NCBI RefSeq assembly: GCF_000001735.4
Contig: NC_003071.7
Coordinates: 2,987,001-3,051,000 of the forward strand
From: Arabidopsis thaliana
Taxonomy: Eukaryota > Streptophyta > Magnoliopsida > Brassicales > Brassicaceae
Direction: 5' to 3'
Length of the DNA stretch: 64,000 bases
Positions within the stretch are counted from its first letter, which is position 1. Each line of letters begins with the position of its first letter. The position numbers and the translations under genes are program-made. Below are positions 12,125 to 25,139 of the stretch, in pieces. The notes beneath the pieces were generated by a model. It had not been told where the DNA came from. It saw only the letters and a list, made by a program, of their open reading frames with translations, and did not search any database.

Positions 12125-12425
12125 GTTACTAAAAACGTGCATGGTCTATTTTGCAAATAAGAAAAACTTATGGGACTTCTTTAAGACTTGGTAAAACGTG
12201 GGGATTTTCTTTGTCGAATAAGGTTGTCGATCGACACCATCGCATGAATAACGTTTTTGCTGGTCTTCTTTGCTGAAAAGCTTCCAAAGTTCCTTATTAT
12301 GCTCCATAGCTCTCAAAAGTATATATGCACCTCTAATGACTACAAAACATACGAAAATCACTAGAAAGACTCTCAAAACTATCCCAAAACTATGTTAGAA
12401 ATCAGTAAAAACCCATGATATATCA
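11190..12425 (-). mobile_element. Ty3/gypsy (Tat/Athila-like) LTR, reverse orientation
   Basis: On the reverse strand a purine-rich tract is followed by TGATATATCATGGG (12425-12412), which is how Tat/Athila-type 3' LTRs begin. The right boundary at 12425 is therefore fairly firm. The left boundary near 11190 (TGATAAT on the forward strand) is a guess. The LTR contains a TA microsatellite and a GTCGATCGACACCA word. Only a short internal stretch adjoins it, so the element is truncated. Confidence 0.5.
12090..12122. repeat. (TA)n microsatellite
   Basis: An uninterrupted run of TA dinucleotides of about 33 bp inside the gypsy LTR. Confidence 0.9.
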
Positions 12426-12480
12426 ACTCTCTCAGACTTAGCTTTTGCTTGCCCTCAAGCGAAACAATAAACTTAACCTG
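12426..12480 (-). other. Polypurine tract and 3' internal end of a gypsy element
   Basis: The reverse strand reads CGCTTGAGGGCAAGCAAAAG then CTAAGTCTGAGAGAGT. This GAGGGCAAGCAAAAGCT...AGTCTG...GAG string is the conserved region just before the 3' LTR in many plant Tat/Athila elements and includes the plus-strand priming tract. Sequence from 12481 to about 12760 may be more internal region, but it has no readable frame. Confidence 0.55.
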
Positions 12481-12760
12481 TGGGAGGGGTTTGAAAACGT
12501 AGAAACTCCTGATCTTTCTAGCATATTACCTTGATCATTCAAACCAAATCCATGCACTTAACAGTTCTAATCAAGTCCTAACCACCATGTAATTCTCTGC
12601 ACGCTTACACAACATCCTAAATTTCATACCAAATTCCACAATTATATCTATTAGGCTTTCGTCGCTGGGTCTCATCAATCAAGTTAGGATTCAAGAACCT
12701 TCTACACGCATTCATGTACTAAACACATTTTCAATAGTTTTAAAATTGATGTATCAATAG

Positions 12761-13898
12761 TTTTAATAGTTTTAATGATATATCAACAGTTTTAAAATTG
12801 TTAGAGATATAAACACATTTTCAAAACAAATACCAGTGGCATAACGCAGACTTTTACCTAATCTCTTTTTAAAAGAACTGTTTATTTTGGCATAAGTAAG
12901 AAAAGTAGGGATGTTTCACATATTCGATTGTAAGTGTGAAGATTCTCAATCTTTACAATTTTGACAATATGAAGGATGGCAAAAAAAAAACATGATTCTC
13001 GTGGATACAATGGTTATTTGTTTTTTTTGGTTTTGTTTTATATTATCTTTTTCTGTATTTTACAACTTCAACAAGTTTAGAGATATTAAAGAAGGTGAAT
13101 GGTAGTTCATAAAATATTTTCTGGTCATCACTCTCCAAGCTTTAGAACATATAATTATAACTCATTTAATATTAAGTTTGCTCATCTTACCAAATGGCAA
13201 AAACTGATGAAAAGTTGGCTTTAGTTTTTCTGCTTTGGAAAATTTTAAAAATGCAAACGGGAAATGTAAATCAGATTCGTGCTTTTGGTAGGTTTCTTTT
13301 CTTTTATATGATATAGTTAATTCTTTGTTTTTATTTAGATTTGAATTTTATAACATTTATTGTATATTAATATAGTTCTAATATGGGTCAGTTAAATATA
13401 TATACTTCTACGGGGATTTATTTAAGGATGTGTACATGTAAAACCAAAAATTAGGTGAAAGAAAACATGCAAAATAAATATGCCAGATTTGGCCCTATAG
13501 CTAATGATACGCGTAGTGTAAGCTACGAGATTTTCGCATATCCCGCATTTAATGAGACGACAAAAACTGCAAGAAAATACGCCGCCGAGACTTAAAGAGA
13601 GAGAGAATTGTAATGATGATGAGAGATATAATTCAGTTTGCGTGTTTGTGTATTTATTACGCCCCTATCTATGTTGCTTCACCAAAAGAACTGTAAACAC
13701 CTAACTTCAAATATCTGCATTTACTAAGGCGACGATAACAAGATCAGAGTAATTGAAGGCTCAGGTACGAATTTAATTCTCAAGTTACTTTGTTCATCAT
13801 GTGTATATGAGTAAAAAGTGAGCGCTAAGTAAGGGTTTTAAAACTTTGTCTCATACGACCGCTAACTTTGCAATTATGGGTGATTATCGACAGGTGCA
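12761..13898. other. AT-rich DNA upstream of MULE-2 transposase
   Basis: No gene seen. The last part (about 13490-13898) is less AT-rich and should contain the MULE-2 left end and promoter. A GTGTATTTATTACGCCCCTAT segment near 13648-13668 weakly resembles the inverse of GGGGTATAGGGGTCATTATACAC near 25568-25590, but I could not establish a terminal repeat or TSD. Confidence 0.35.
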
Positions 13899-16800
13899 AT
13901 GGCGATGGTTGTTCGGCTGGTTCGAGGAGAATGGAAAAGAGATGAGTACGGGTGCTATGAACACGTAGCAGAACTAGATGGGTTATGCTTGGCGGTAAAA
14001 CTCCGGGAAAGGGACACGTTCGCTAAAGTTGTTACCGTCGTGAAGGAGAGACTGTCACTCGGGTCGGAGGATGAAGTGGAGTTGTCTTACCAATGGCTGC
14101 AGTGGATGATGGGACCAGATTTGGCAGAGGGCAAACCCAATACCTATTCTCGATGATGAGGATATGACTTTGTTTATGGCGATCCGATCTGATCTAGAGG
14201 AGGTTCACCTGAAGGTGAAGATCATACGGAAAATGTTGGGAGCATCAACCGTAAATTCCCACCGAAGCGTCTTAGATATGGGGAATATGACCTCGGAAAC
14301 GATATCCGATAAGTATTGGAATAGCAGTGAAACACGAGCAGCTTGGGATTCCGCAGTAACGAGAATGTTGTATGGTATCGTCTCTGGTAATAGTGTAACC
14401 GGTGATGTCGGTCTAGCCAAATACGGTGCAGGACCCCATATAGTCAGGGGAGGGGGTATAACTATCAGAGAAAACACGGGAGAGACTGGTGTTGGAAGCG
14501 TCGCACCAAGAACGCTAACCTAAGGCCATCCAACTGCAACCGCTAAAGGGAAAGAACGTGTCTTGGACGAAGAGAGCATCAATGACTTGGAGTTCGCAGT
14601 TTGGAGGAAGAACCAACAGGAAGTGATGCTGCGAGAGATGGAGGAGAGAGAAATACGACTGGTAAGCTCTACGGTAGGACAGCTCGTCACGACTCCAGCT
14701 AAAGCTACGGATAACGATGTTAGAGGGCAAACAAGTTCAAACCCGGAGGAAGCCATTCGTCTTACACTTGGCAACGCGGCTCCAGTTGCTGACGTGGTAT
14801 CCGTAGTGGCTCTATCTTCAACAGACTCGACATTCAAGACACCGGCTAAGAGTATAAGCTTCTCTAGTGAGGATCTAATGGACGAAGACGAAGTATCTAG
14901 TAACAATTGTCTGGCAAGGATAGGTATGTTAGCAAATACAGTTAGTCTTATCCAAATAACATTCATGTTGACTTGTAACTAACCGCAGGATCTGATAAAG
15001 TTTTTCTTACCCATATACAAAGGCGAAGACGAGGTGGCGCACTACTACTCAGACCCCGACGGACCGCTGTGTATGGCACCAATGAACACCCCCAAAATGA
15101 GTAGAGTCAACAACATTGTTAGGGGGGAGATTGTTGCAACTGAGGCACAAGTTAATGAGTTAAATACCCATGTTCGCCGGAGGTTGGCAGATATTGAAAG
15201 AAACACCAGTGCCAACAGTTTTGTATGATAGGGACGCCCCACCATATTTCGACGACCCTGGAGAAGAAGGTAACACATGTTAGGATATTATATTTATTAG
15301 CATCTATATGTTAGAGTATCTGATAATTGTGGATTAAAATATTATCCTATAAGTCAGGTATTTATCCGGTAAACATTAACATATCTCTATCTCTGTAAAT
15401 TTCAGATTATTTGCATCGAGCTCTAAAGGACGCAGACTATGAAGGGGACAATATCTTCATCGGAAGATTGTTCAAGAACAAAGAAGATTGTGCAACAAAA
15501 CTAGCTATTCATGCGATTAGGCGAAAGTTTAACTTCATTACTGCCAAATCTTGCCCCAACATTGTACTCGCGGTGTGTGTGAGTCATACATGTCCGTGGC
15601 GGGTTTATGCGACCAAACTGGAGGACAGTGAGAGGTTCGAGATAAAGTGTGCAACCCAGCAACACACCTGCAGCGTAGACGCTAGAGGAGATTTCCACAA
15701 ACAAGCGTCTACAGCAGTGATAGGGCAACTCATGAGAACAAAGTACCTTGGTGTTGGAAAAGGGCCACGGTCGAATGAGTTAAGAAAGATGTTAAGGGAT
15801 GAGTTTAGCCTTAACGTCTCGTATTGGAAGGCATGGAGGGCAAGGGAAATATCAATGGATAACGCAATGGGGTCGGCGATGGGCAGTTACGCTTTAGTCC
15901 AACCTTATTTCAAGCTCCTTATGGAAACAAACCCTAACTCTCTTGTTGCCATGGATACGGAGAAAGATAAGAAAGGACTGGAACGATTCAGGTACTTGTT
16001 TTTTGCACTGGACGCAGCTGTAAAAGGATATGCTTATATGAGGAAGGTGATAGTCATTGATGGAACGCATCTGAGGGGTAGATACGGGGGCTGCTTAATA
16101 GCTGCAAGCGCTCAAGATGCCAATTTCCAAGTCTTCCCCATTGCTTTTGGGATAGTGAACAGCGAGAATGACGATGCGTGGACATGGTTCATGGAGAGGC
16201 TCACGGACGCCATACCAAATGATCCGGATTTGGTGTTCGTTTCAGACAGGCACTCATCGATATATGCAAGCATGCGGAAGGTAAGTTATTTACTGATAAC
16301 GGATAATATTAATATTACAGCGATATGAATATAGTTATTTTTATAGGAATATATAACCCCACTATTATGCAGTATTTATCAATCGTTAACAATAGGGTTA
16401 AATGATATATAAATTTTACTGTTACCTGTTAACTAAGGAGTTATCCATACTTAAAAGTCTGTGGAATTTCCCTAGTCATATTGATAGTGTGATCTTACAG
16501 GATAACTTATATTTTATTTTGACAACGGTTGTAAATAGTGTCGCTAAAATAACGCAGCAGTGTTAGCTGAGACGTTTTCTATTAGTTGCTAACAGAATAT
16601 TCGAACGTCAGTTTCTTTATAGTTTGTGTTTTATCCATGGAGTATGTTTTATCAATAACACTGATACATTGGCTCTAATTTCTAGGTTTATCCGATGTCA
16701 TCGCACGCGGCATGCGTGGTGCATCTAAAAAGAAACATTGTCTCGATATTCAAGTCGGAAGGGTTGAGCTTTCTCGTGGCTAGTGCGGCCCGATCTTACC

Positions 16801-17784
16801 GTCCAAGCGACTTCAATCGCATCTTCGCCGAGGTAAGGGCTATGCACCCAGCTTGTGCTGATTACCTCGAAGGCATTGGTTTTGAGCATTGGACGCGGTC
16901 GCATTTTGTGGGAGATAGGTATTTTTTCATGACAAGCAACATAGCTGAGTCGCTAAACAATGTCTTAACCATGGCAAGGGATTATCCGGTAATTTCTCTC
17001 TTAGAGACCCTGCGAACCACACTGGTTACGTGGTTTGCCCTACGGCAAGAAACTGCACAACACGAGGGAAATCTTTTGCTCCCCAAGGTCAATGAGATGG
17101 TCATTGAAAATTTTGAAAAAGAGGCAGGGTTTGTTGTGCTTAAAATAGGAGATGCATTTTAGGAGGTGCGAGACAAGGAAGATTCGGCGTTCGCGGTTAA
17201 TCTTTGGGAAAGGTCATGCACATGCAGGGAATTCCAGCTGCTAACTATTCCTTGTTCCCATGCCATAGCAGCGACAATAAAAGAAGGGATCCGTGTCGAA
17301 ACAATGGTCGGCGTCCACCACACCATCCCATATCTGAAATTAGCGTACAAGGGGATGATCATGCCCGTCCCGGACATGGATACACTGGCACCTTCCCTAG
17401 TGATGTCGGAAGCGGAAAGCTTGCGCCACCTTACGTTCGTAGGCCACCGGGAAGGCCGCGTAAGAGGAGACTATTCTCTAGGGGAGAGTTTAAGGTAACA
17501 TTGTTAGTAACGGATATATAAACAGATAGATATATCGCTAATGTGTGTGTTATTTATCTGCAGAAAAAATCCTCAAAGCGTTGCTCCAGATGCAGGACAG
17601 TGGGACATAATAGGGCAACGTGCAAGGGACCGGTTTCGGTAACAATCATTTTACTATTTATTATTACAGAATTAACGGTAACATTAGAGTTACCAACTCA
17701 TGCATTTACGTGCAGGATCCATAACTGCGAGCGTGGGGTTGTTTTTTGGGGGAAGGAAAATGTTTTTTGAAAAAGAGGAGGTTT
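13899..17784 (+). pseudogene. MuDR/MULE transposase of MULE-2, slightly broken
   Basis: ATG 13899 begins the plant-Mu N-terminal region. Main blocks follow: the MuDR region with CPWRVYATKLE (15411-15750), the DDE core with VIVIDGTHLRGRYGG and VFVSDRHSS (up to the GTAAGT donor at 16281), the next exon from 16686 with TSNIAESLNNVL, a SWIM finger CTCREFQLLTIPCSHAI (about 17220-17270), a GRPRKRR basic stretch and a CCHC knuckle CSRCRTVGHNRATC (about 17583-17625). A last exon from about 17715 ends at a stop near 17784. Damage: frameshift near 14126, TAA 14521-14523, frameshift near 15225, TAG 17160-17162, frameshift near 17420. All three catalytic acidic residues are kept, so inactivation looks recent. 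Confidence 0.8.
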
Positions 17785-18461
17785 GAAAGGATGGTGCCAT
17801 GAAAGTTGGAAACTAAGAATGTGTGATAAATAATGCAGAAGGATCAGGAGATTTTCCCTGTATATACATACGGAATTTGATCCTTAGAATGTAATATTAC
17901 TATCGGGGGCGATCCCCATCAAACCTCCTCTATGCATGTGATATATTATGATAAACTTTCTGTTAACTGCTATAATGTTGTTTGGTACTTTTGATGACGA
18001 TGTTCAAGCATGTATCAATATAAAATATTTAAAACTGTGTTAGAGAATATAGAACAACTGTGTTAGGTTTTATGGAAAATGGAAAACTATATTGTTAACG
18101 ATAATGTTTACGGAGACAGCTATGAATAAAATTTTAAAACGATAACACATCTACAATATCAGTTAATAGGTGGGATAGCTGATATGGAACATTTTAAAAT
18201 TGTTATAATGAGTTAACTAAAGTAAAACTAATATTAACGGCAACAAAAAAAAGTTACAAGTTACCGATAAATTCTCAAAATTAATAAGACTCTGAATGAA
18301 CGAAAGTCAAAGAATGATACACAATAAGTTACAAGTTATCTGGATATGATATGGGTTAATAAGGACAGTTTAAAACGGGTTACCACACAATGTTAATAGA
18401 TGCAAAACGAGAATAATGTAACCCTAAAAGGGTTAAAATTTGTTATATCAGAATGGGTAGA
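17785..18461. other. Noncoding spacer of MULE-2
   Basis: AT-rich with many GTTA/TAAC words and no gene. It lies downstream of the transposase and probably holds its 3' end. Confidence 0.4.
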
Positions 18462-19475
18462 AATAATATATTGGTTAAGAGATACATAAACACTTACCCC
18501 ATATTTAAATTGGTAATGGATAATTTATACACAAAGATTTATATCACAAGAAGAGACCCATAGTACAGCGTTGGTTATGTAAACAATATTGGGTAAGAAT
18601 AATATTATCGAATAGTTAATAGTATATGGTTAACAGGTAAGTTTAAAAACTACCCACTAATATGAGACCACTAAATAAGCTAACAAATAAATTAGCAACT
18701 AAATAATATTCAAGTTGCGAATAATATATTGGTTAAGGGATACATTAATACTTACCCCATATTTAACTTTGTAATGGATAATTTATACACAAAGATTTAT
18801 ATCACAAGAAGAGACCCATTGTACAGCGTTGGTTATGTATACAATATTGGGTAAGAATAATATTATCGAATATTTAATAGTATATGGGTTAACAGGTAAG
18901 TTTAAAACTACCCACTAATATTAGACCACTAAATAAGCAAACAAAATAATTAGCAACTAAATAATATTCAACTAAGTAATGAGATTACCAACTTTAAAGA
19001 ATGTATAAATCTAATGTTATCAGAAAGCGTAGAAATAATATATAGGTTAAGGGATACATTAACAGTTACCCAAAATTTAATTTTGGAATGGATAATTTAT
19101 AGACAAAGATTTATATCACAAGAAGAGAACTATTGTACAGCGTTGGTTATGTAAACAATATTGGGTAAGAATAATATTATCGAATAGTTAAAATTATATG
19201 GGTTAACAAGAAAGTATAAAAACTACCCACTAATATGAGACCACTAAATAAGCTAACAAAAATATTAGCAAATAAATAATATTCAAGTTCCGTAATGAGA
19301 TTACCAACTTTAAAGAATGTATAAATCTAATGTTATTAGAAAGCTTAGAAATAATATATGGGTTAAGAGATACATTAACACTTACCCAATATTTAATTTT
19401 AAAAAGTATAATTTACACAGAAAGATTTATATCACAAGAAGAGACCTATTGTACAGCGTTGTTTAAGGAAAGTTT
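18462..19475. repeat. Tandem repeat of about 255-316 bp, four copies
   Basis: Copies begin with AATAATATATTGGTTAAG or close variants at about 18462, 18720, 19034 and 19349. Each continues with CACAAGAAGAGACCCAT and TACAGCGTTGGTTATGTA. The second and third copies are about 315 bp, the first about 258 bp, and the last is cut off near 19475. They lie between the convergent genes of MULE-2. Confidence 0.8.
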
Positions 19476-20101
19476 AAAAACGCGTGAGCTCACAATGATA
19501 TAATTTTAGAGATAGGGTCTAATAATTATAACCCGTATGTGATAACTAGATGATTACGTGCTCATACCATTATCCAAGTGTTCGGGTTGGAAAACTAAAA
19601 CAATGTAAACCTATAAAGCCATAAACACAACGTCAGTTTTTGAAAAAGAATGGATAATTATTAAGTTATGATGTAATCCATCCGGTTACATTGACAATTT
19701 CATTGCTAACATAGTTAGACACAAACAGTGTCTTTAGAAATATTATTTACATAGTGAAAGTGTTATAATGTTACACCATAACCCGAATAAGAACGAATAC
19801 TCGAAGTTTTACGCTATAACGATGAAACATATTGACCTAGGAGATAAGATATACGTTATAACAGAGTTACCGTTAAGTGATAATAGTTAGTTGATAAATA
19901 TAGCTACCAAAAAGTTACCGTCCAAAGAGCAGAGATAGGTGATAAATATAGCGAGTTATAGAGTAACAAAGCTTTGAAAACGATAGCGAAAGCAAATAGT
20001 CAAAGCTAAAGCAAAGCCGATAAATAAGTTCAAACATGTGTACTACACGCAAAAGGAAGGGAGGCAATGTCTTTAAGGCCAATAGTCGGCTAATAAAAAT
20101 A
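19476..20101. other. Noncoding spacer beside MULE-2 Ulp1 gene
   Basis: Continuation of the GTTA-rich spacer with no gene. It lies 3' of the reverse peptidase gene, and I see no clear polyadenylation signal. Confidence 0.35.
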
Positions 20102-22324
20102 TTAGGAGGCAACACCCGACAATATTATTGTCGAGACAAGTTTTTTAACTTCTACATCCAGCGCAACAACGTCAAACTCCATGCATTCCTCGACCCCTCC
20201 GACAGCATGGGCGTGGATGAGGAAAACCGATAGAACACCGGAATCGAACGGGGAGGAAACTTGCGGGATACCATGCGGGCGATCAAGCAGAAAGGGTTGC
20301 AGCGAGATGTCCCCGCTAGAAGAGCTAGTCTGTCGGAAAAGGTAAGGGAGCATGGCAGCCAGCGGCTGGAGTTCGGCATATAACGCTGCATCACGTCGTA
20401 GCTGAATGTTGGAATCGAGGATGGTAATCTTATGTGCCTTTAGGTCCACACACAGCGACACCCAATGTTTTTTGTCGAAGTTGAAAGGCATATACACACA
20501 ATCAGCCTCAGCAAACAAACGAACACGGTTGGACTCACCAGCACCAATTAGTAGATCAACTAAAGCAGATGGAAAAATGAAATCTTTGGGCGGCAAAGTT
20601 TTAGCAAACTTCGGAAAGAGCCTCGTCAGCTGTGAAACGAATTTCGAGCCAAGCACATCAACCCTGAGCTTCTCGCCATCAATGTCGTCTGTCCGTAAGA
20701 GATGTCTGCTGAATTTGATCAAAACGTCCATGACTTTGCTAGAGAAGTGTTTCTTCCGCTCAATGATGTCGAAAATCTCTTTGTGGGAAAGAGAAGCTTC
20801 ACCAACAATGCTAATCGAGCTGCAAAATCAATTGAGAGAAGTTATAATTCTAGTGTAATATGATAAATTAGTTAACCGGTAATTGCATTACCTTTTTCCC
20901 TTTATCTTCGAGAGAGATCGTTGGTAACGCACTTCTGGATCAGATGCCAACTCCCCGACGCTTAGAAATGGGGATGGGTGACCCACCAGTAACTTAGTTT
21001 TCTTGTCGAAGTGAAACCGCCCATCTAACTTACTAGAAAGCGTCCTTGGTCTTTTGCTCTTCCTTCCTTGATTGACATCGCCATCGGGACCGCCGCCATC
21101 TTTCCCAGCCAATAGTTTACCGCCGGAAGGCGGAGGGGGGTTGAAAAATCCTAATGAAAAGATAAAGCAAAATAAGGAGTGGGGGGGGGGGGAAAGAAAA
21201 AAATTAAAAAGGAGGAAACTTCGGATTACCTCATCTGAATCCTGATAAGGGTTGCCAATCGTCATCAGATTTAAGAGAGATACAGTGTGAGTAGATAATA
21301 AAGTTTATAGTGGATAACATTAAAGTTAGTAACGTTGGACAATAGTTACCGGCAGATTAGGAATCAAAGAAGCTCCTACGGAAGAAACATTATCAACCTG
21401 TATTAAAAAAAATTACACAACGGTCTTAGATATTTTACACGGTAAGGATCTCCTTACCCGGAATTTGTACTATTAGCTAATAATGATGTTAAATATCAAG
21501 TCTAACATAAAAAAGTGCCTACCTTCGGGGTGTCATTGAGTTTAGTTATCGGAGATGAAGCCGTCTAGGAAAAAAGGAAACTAAATTAGCATCAATAGGT
21601 ACAATCAATTTAAAGTAAAACGCCATAATAGTGATTTTAGTATGTAACACTGAAATTAGCTTCATAAGTAAAAATGGGTGGGGTGGGGAAAAAATCATAA
21701 CCTTTAATGCCTGGGTCGGGAGAGCGCTGGGATGGGTTGGTTGAGATGAACCAATCTGTGAAGAGAACATCGCAAAATCCTGGGATTCCTAAAAAAATAC
21801 CGTATACATACACAATTGGTGGATAAGGAAGAATTTATCAATTAAATATAAGATATTTAAAAATCCTCCATCTACCTCAGGAGGGTTGGGTGCAACAACT
21901 GATGTAGCGACAACAACGACAGATGGTAGGGGATCCAACGGAGCGACGGGGTTTAATGGATCAGGGGCAACATCGGGTCCGAGAGCAGTATTCTGAATTG
22001 AATACAAACACGACACAATAACTGGTGATGAATTATAAATATTTAAAAACATAAGTCTGGATACAATTAGCATTAGCAAACTAACCTCTGTTGTAACAGA
22101 CTTCGGAGGGCTAACTGTGGAGGAACTGGGGTGGGCCACACCATCAGACGGCATGTTGACATCCTGGACAAAATATACATTAGTGAACAGCCATGCGTAA
22201 TGTCGAAAAAAGGTCATAAAAAGAAATAAAATTGTTATCGGATACCTATTGTATTATACGACAACAGCTTAGTTACAAACAATGTAATCGAACTTAGGGA
22301 ATAACTATATAGTGCACGACAAGC

Positions 22325-22740
22325 ATGTACTTGTTCAGCCATTGCCGCATTAATATCATCGACCATCTCAACGTCGGCCTACAAAGCCAAAACATGTTAA
22401 AAACGTTAAGTAGTTAATAACTTAATTACCAGATACATTTATAATTGCCGCGGTCTACAGGTTATAGTGTAACAATTATATCGAAAATGGAATTAAATAA
22501 ACAAATTGTTAACGGATAAAAAGTTTATTTTACGTTAATAGAATTATTACAATTGTTCTAAGCGACTTAGTGACTAACTTTAAAGTACAAAAAAAGCATT
22601 TACCTGGTGAGCCCTGCCTGCGTTAAGATCATCGACCATATCAACGTCGGCCTACATAGCAACAGTAAATTGATAAAAAAGTTAATAAACTATAAACTAA
22701 AGTACCAGATACATAAATAATTAGCGCACTATAAACGTTA
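22325..22740 (-). repeat. Tandem duplication of a 48-nt phase-0 exon with flanks
   Basis: Two reverse-strand exons of 48 nt each, about 270 bp apart, encode ADVEMVDDINAAMAEQ and ADVDMVDDLNAGRAHQ. Each has AG before and GT after at matching places, and the introns between them are alike. Duplication of a symmetric exon keeps frame. Confidence 0.75.
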
Positions 22741-23884
22741 GTCTATAACAAATATACCTGTTGGTTCCCATTTTTTTCCGGCTGAACACCAACTTCTTCC
22801 TCGCCCGACTGATATCGTGAATAATAAGAGAAACAGGACAATTTAAACAACTTCGTTACCTCCCCTATTCTCGCTAAGACAAATAATAACGAGGTAAGGT
22901 CGTTACTCGCTAACCTGCACTTTGTTCGTCTTATTCGTATTGGAGGCGCCGCCAGACGGATCAGTCGGAACATTAACCGAGTTGTAGAAAGAAACAACAT
23001 CATCTACTGCTGATATTGCTTGGTCACCCTGGAAAGATGGAAGGGTAAAATCAGTTTGCATGGATGAGGGTTGCCTCGGCGGAGGGATGGGGTTAAAATC
23101 CGACTCCTCGTATTCGTTGGCAGACTCCGGAGATGAAACAGGATTGGAGTTTTGCTCTTCTCCGCCAGTTTCCTTGTCAGCTTGAAGACCGTTATCCCCC
23201 AACGCAACTTCCTTGTCAGTATGAGGACCGTGATCTCCGTCTGCGGCTTCTTTGTCAGCTTAAGAACCGGGTTCCCCAGAAGGAGGACCTTTCGGATTAT
23301 CGGGATCAACAACCAAATTTTCAGTAAACCAGTGAATCACGCCTTTGAGAATCTTCTCAGATTGCGCCTTCAATTTTTCATCAATCATACGAGACAAAGC
23401 ATCAAAATATACCCCGCTAGAGCTTTCGCCTTTCTCCCCGATGGGACCATGATTCTTTCTCCTCATGCCAGTGGCTGGTCTCGCATTGGATTGGGCTTTC
23501 ATTCCACGAACTACCTTGGTTTTCCCACCTGTCTTTTATTTTTTTGACGCAACAACTATATCGGTCGGAATACAACCGCCACAAAACATTTCATTAGAAA
23601 ACGACTTGCCTTCCTTTGCCATCTTCACCATGTTGTCAACCCTTTCACCGTCTTCATCATCTGACCATGTTAGATCTTCAACGGGATTCAATCGAGCATT
23701 GGGGAAGATGATTGGTTCTACATGAGCCTGCAGGAAAATTAAGTAACGTATTATATAGCACCGTAATAGTATATTTATAACAGTAAAAGAGTTATCGAAG
23801 AAACAAAATTATTATGGGATAAAAGAGATTGAATTAAAAAAACCCATCCATCTATCCAATTAATAGTAGGGTCCTTAACAGTAT

Positions 23885-24262
23885 CGTTAGCATGTAAAAC
23901 AAAGAGTTTGATAGACAATAATGATGGTAACGTTATCATGGTAACAGAGTTATTTTCAATGAAAAATTACTAGTTGATAACGAAAAAATTGGAGTAAAGA
24001 AATCAAGAAATTCGCCACTTAAGACACTAACAAAGAAGTTAATGTGTATCAAACATGTTATCGTATATGTATCATTAGCACGTAAACAAAAAGTTTGATA
24101 GACAACAATAATGGTAACATTATCATGGTAACAGAGTTATTTTCGAAGAAAATTTACTAGTTGATAACTAAAAAATTGGAGTAAAGAAATCAAGAAATTC
24201 GCCACTTAAGACACTAACAAAGAAGTTAATGTGTAACAAACATCTTATCGTATATGTATTGG
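23885..24262. repeat. Direct repeat of about 183 bp, two copies
   Basis: Two adjacent copies, about 23885-24067 and 24068-24262, both with GTTTGATAGACAA, TATCATGGTAACAGAG and GAAATTCGCCACTTAAGACA. They lie in an intron of the reverse DUF1985/Ulp1 gene. Confidence 0.85.
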
Positions 24263-25139
24263 GAGAAAACATTACCTCGCAATTAGAATCGACATTTTTT
24301 GCATTCCCAAGCTTGAGGGCAACGCCTGGCCGAGTAGCCACATCAGCGGCTGCTTCCGCATCAGAATCAGACAAAACAACCTCATCAATTTGTGGACCCT
24401 CCTGTATGGCTGGGACTGCTTCCAAAACAACAAGCTGCAAAGCGTATAGAAGACCTTGTACCGCAACACACGTTGTGGCGAGCTGTTCAACTTCCCTCTC
24501 TTTTATTGAGGTCATCATCATCTCGAAAGACAATCGACCCCAAGGGTAAGACAAAAAACCCTGCAGATCCTCGGACATTTCCGCGTGATCTTTAATTATT
24601 TTAGGGTAATGCGATGTGGGCAACAAAAACCCATCAACAAGAGCCAAACAAGCATAACGCAGCCTTATTTCGCGATCGGTAACAACCCTTTTCTTAAGCA
24701 TCGCAATAACCCTTTCAACTGTGACATCTTCTTCTAGACCGAACAGGGTACTGTAATAGGGGATTTGCTTCCCCCGTCCCTCTCTTCTTCTTCTTCTGAA
24801 CTTTAGGATATTTGCCACACGGAAGCCCGGTAACAATCTTAAACTCCCTTAACGAAAATCTTACCGGAGTCCCAGCGAACACTACCCAAATCTCGTGGGG
24901 GTTGAAATTTCCAATTGCCTACTCAGTAATAAGAGTCTGAAACTCGCCGAGAACGCCGGTTTATTCGGAAAATCTAAAAGCCCACCCAATGAATTGTTGA
25001 GGATGAAGGATTACTCTTGTTCGTCGATAGCGTTAATAATCCCAGACAGTGTTTTTATTTTGTGGTACACGTTTACCCTTTCGCCAAGCGGCTCCTCCCC
25101 AAATGCAATCAACCGGTTGGGTAATTCGACAGACTCCAT

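Larger units (their letters stand above)
13899..25139. mobile_element. MULE-2, Mutator-like element with transposase and DUF1985/Ulp1 gene
   Basis: A forward transposase (13899-17784) and a reverse DUF1985/Ulp1 gene (25139-20102) converge on about 2.3 kb of repeat-rich spacer. The noncoding parts are full of GTTA/TAAC words (GTTAAC, GTTACC, GATAAC), unlike the neighbouring elements. True ends lie outside the limits given, probably within 13.4-13.9 kb and 25.2-25.7 kb. Its genes are broken but much less worn than those of MULE-1. Confidence 0.65.
20102..25139 (-). pseudogene. DUF1985/Ulp1-like gene of MULE-2, catalytic Cys replaced by Ser
   Basis: Reverse gene from ATG 25139-25137. DUF1985 is recognisable across a stop (near 25017) and a frameshift (near 24910): NSLGGLLDFPNK, HEIWVVFAGTPVRFSLREF, FLSYPWGRLSFEMM. 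Middle exons hold the block FPNARLNPVEDLTWSDDEDG (about 23660-23710), then acidic, Ser/Pro-rich linkers in many short exons, including two near-identical 48-nt exons. The last exon (20820-20102) is a C48 peptidase domain with His in KKHWVSLCVD, Asp in ITILDSN and Gln in GIPQV. At the nucleophile position it reads FDSGVLSV, where active Ulp1 enzymes have D-C-G. The codon is TCC instead of TGC. If the alignment is right, the domain is a pseudo-enzyme. Confidence 0.7.
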
